Below, piece by piece: positions 63,585 to 64,000 of a stretch of DNA of 64,000 nt (positions are counted from its first letter, which is position 1; every line of letters starts with the position of its first letter). A program made the translations under genes and the position numbers. The notes beneath the pieces are model-generated. The model searched no databases and was not told the DNA's origin. It saw nothing but the letters and a program-made list of their open reading frames with translations. This DNA comes from Actinomycetes bacterium (GTDB taxonomy: Bacteria > Actinomycetota > Acidimicrobiia > Acidimicrobiales > Acidimicrobiaceae): the NCBI GenBank assembly GCA_021805205.1, contig JAJZFV010000037.1:62001-126000 (forward strand), in the 5' to 3' direction.

Positions 63585-64000
63585 CTATCTCTTTTGTAGA
63601 CGTACCTCAAGTGAGTCGCGGATCGCATCTCCAATGAGGTTGAATGCTACTACTGTGAGGATAATTGCCAATCCCGCTGGATATATGAGCCACCAATACC
63701 CGTCGTAGACGTAGTTAACGCCATCCGAGAGCATCGATCCCCAGTTGGCCGCGGGAGGTGGAAGGCCTAGTCCCAGGTACGATAGCACTGCCATAACCAA
63801 GATGGCATCTGCGATCTGGAAGGTGGCGTTCACTACAATCGTCCCAATTGCATTTGGAACTATGTGTCGCACGATAATCCTTCTTGATCCTCCACCCATT
63901 ACTCGAACTGCTTTGACGTAGTCGCGAACTCTTAGTGTTAGGGCTTCTCCACGAACTAAGCGAGCAGGCGATAACCAAGAGACCGCCGAAATTACGATAA
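63585..64000 (-). CDS. oligopeptide ABC transporter permease DppC-type (partial)
   Basis: This is the C-terminal part of a DppC-like permease, cut by the right window edge. Reading to the edge gives at least 137 residues. They include RLVRGEALTLRVRDYVKAVRVMG, in which the EAA-type coupling loop interacts with the ATPase, then transmembrane segments VVNATFQIADAILVMAVLSYLGLGL and WWLIYPAGLAIILTVVAFNLIGD. The fragment lies ahead of the fused ATPase gene and is probably in the same operon. Confidence 0.9.
   Translation of the reverse strand, partial: IVISAVSWLSPARLVRGEALTLRVRDYVKAVRVMGGGSRRIIVRHIVPNAIGTIVVNATFQIADAILVMAVLSYLGLGLPPPAANWGSMLSDGVNYVYDGYWWLIYPAGLAIILTVVAFNLIGDAIRDSLEVRLQKR

Overview
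The window looks like chromosomal DNA from an actinobacterium (Actinomycetota) with unusually moderate GC for that phylum. The strongest clue is the long co-directional block at 40285-54358: DAK2 protein, recG, SepIVA-like protein, DUF177, rpmF, plsX, acpP, rnc, mutM, smc, ftsY. It matches the known actinobacterial (including mycobacterial) order around smc. Menaquinone synthesis, GTP-dependent PEP carboxykinase, many GTG/TTG starts and probable leaderless promoters fit too. Assignment to the Acidimicrobiia (Acidithrix/Ferrimicrobium-like) is an inference from overall look, not a search result.

Layout: 1-5200 holds a YyaL-type thioredoxin-fold protein, an LmeA-like (DUF2993) secreted or anchored protein, a small membrane protein and an MpaB-type oxygenase. 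5382-17714 holds the menaquinone genes menE, menB, menA, menH and menD on both strands. A hydroxyquinol-catabolic set (flavin monooxygenase, intradiol dioxygenase, maleylacetate reductase) sits between menA and menD and shares a transcription unit with menH. 17811-27062 is housekeeping: tyrS, a HIT protein, RNase D, a membrane-anchored Mur ligase and D-Ala-D-Ala ligase, with a decayed DUF4352 lipoprotein gene between the last two. 27127-31979 is a catabolic/transport stretch (methyltransferase, alpha-methylacyl-CoA racemase family, Rieske oxygenase, NCS1 permease). 32186-35752 is an accessory-looking stretch: a lone VirD4/TraG-like coupling ATPase, a small membrane protein, a stand-alone RAM domain, a hot-dog dehydratase and a Cys-rich DUF5522-type protein. 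35806-40161 holds thiL, pckG, hemH and rpmB. After the smc block come a PfkB-family kinase, an orphan MerB-like protein, a UDP-sulfoquinovose synthase, an acyl-CoA synthetase, a 60-residue protein, a Gfo/Idh/MocA oxidoreductase, and an oligopeptide ABC transporter cut by the right edge.

How the genes fit together: menB-menA and menE/menH/menD supply most of the route from chorismate to menaquinone (menF and menC are not here). The hydroxyquinol genes would open hydroxyquinol to maleylacetate and reduce it to 3-oxoadipate. plsX/acpP feed phospholipid synthesis. SepIVA-like, Smc and FtsY serve growth, chromosome organisation and membrane targeting. MurF-like and Ddl supply and attach the D-Ala-D-Ala peptide.

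I found no clear defence island, CRISPR array, rRNA, tRNA or insertion sequence. The best candidates for something new are the orphan VirD4-like ATPase, the structured menH/menD intergenic region, the menH-hydroxyquinol operon, and several small RBS-supported proteins.
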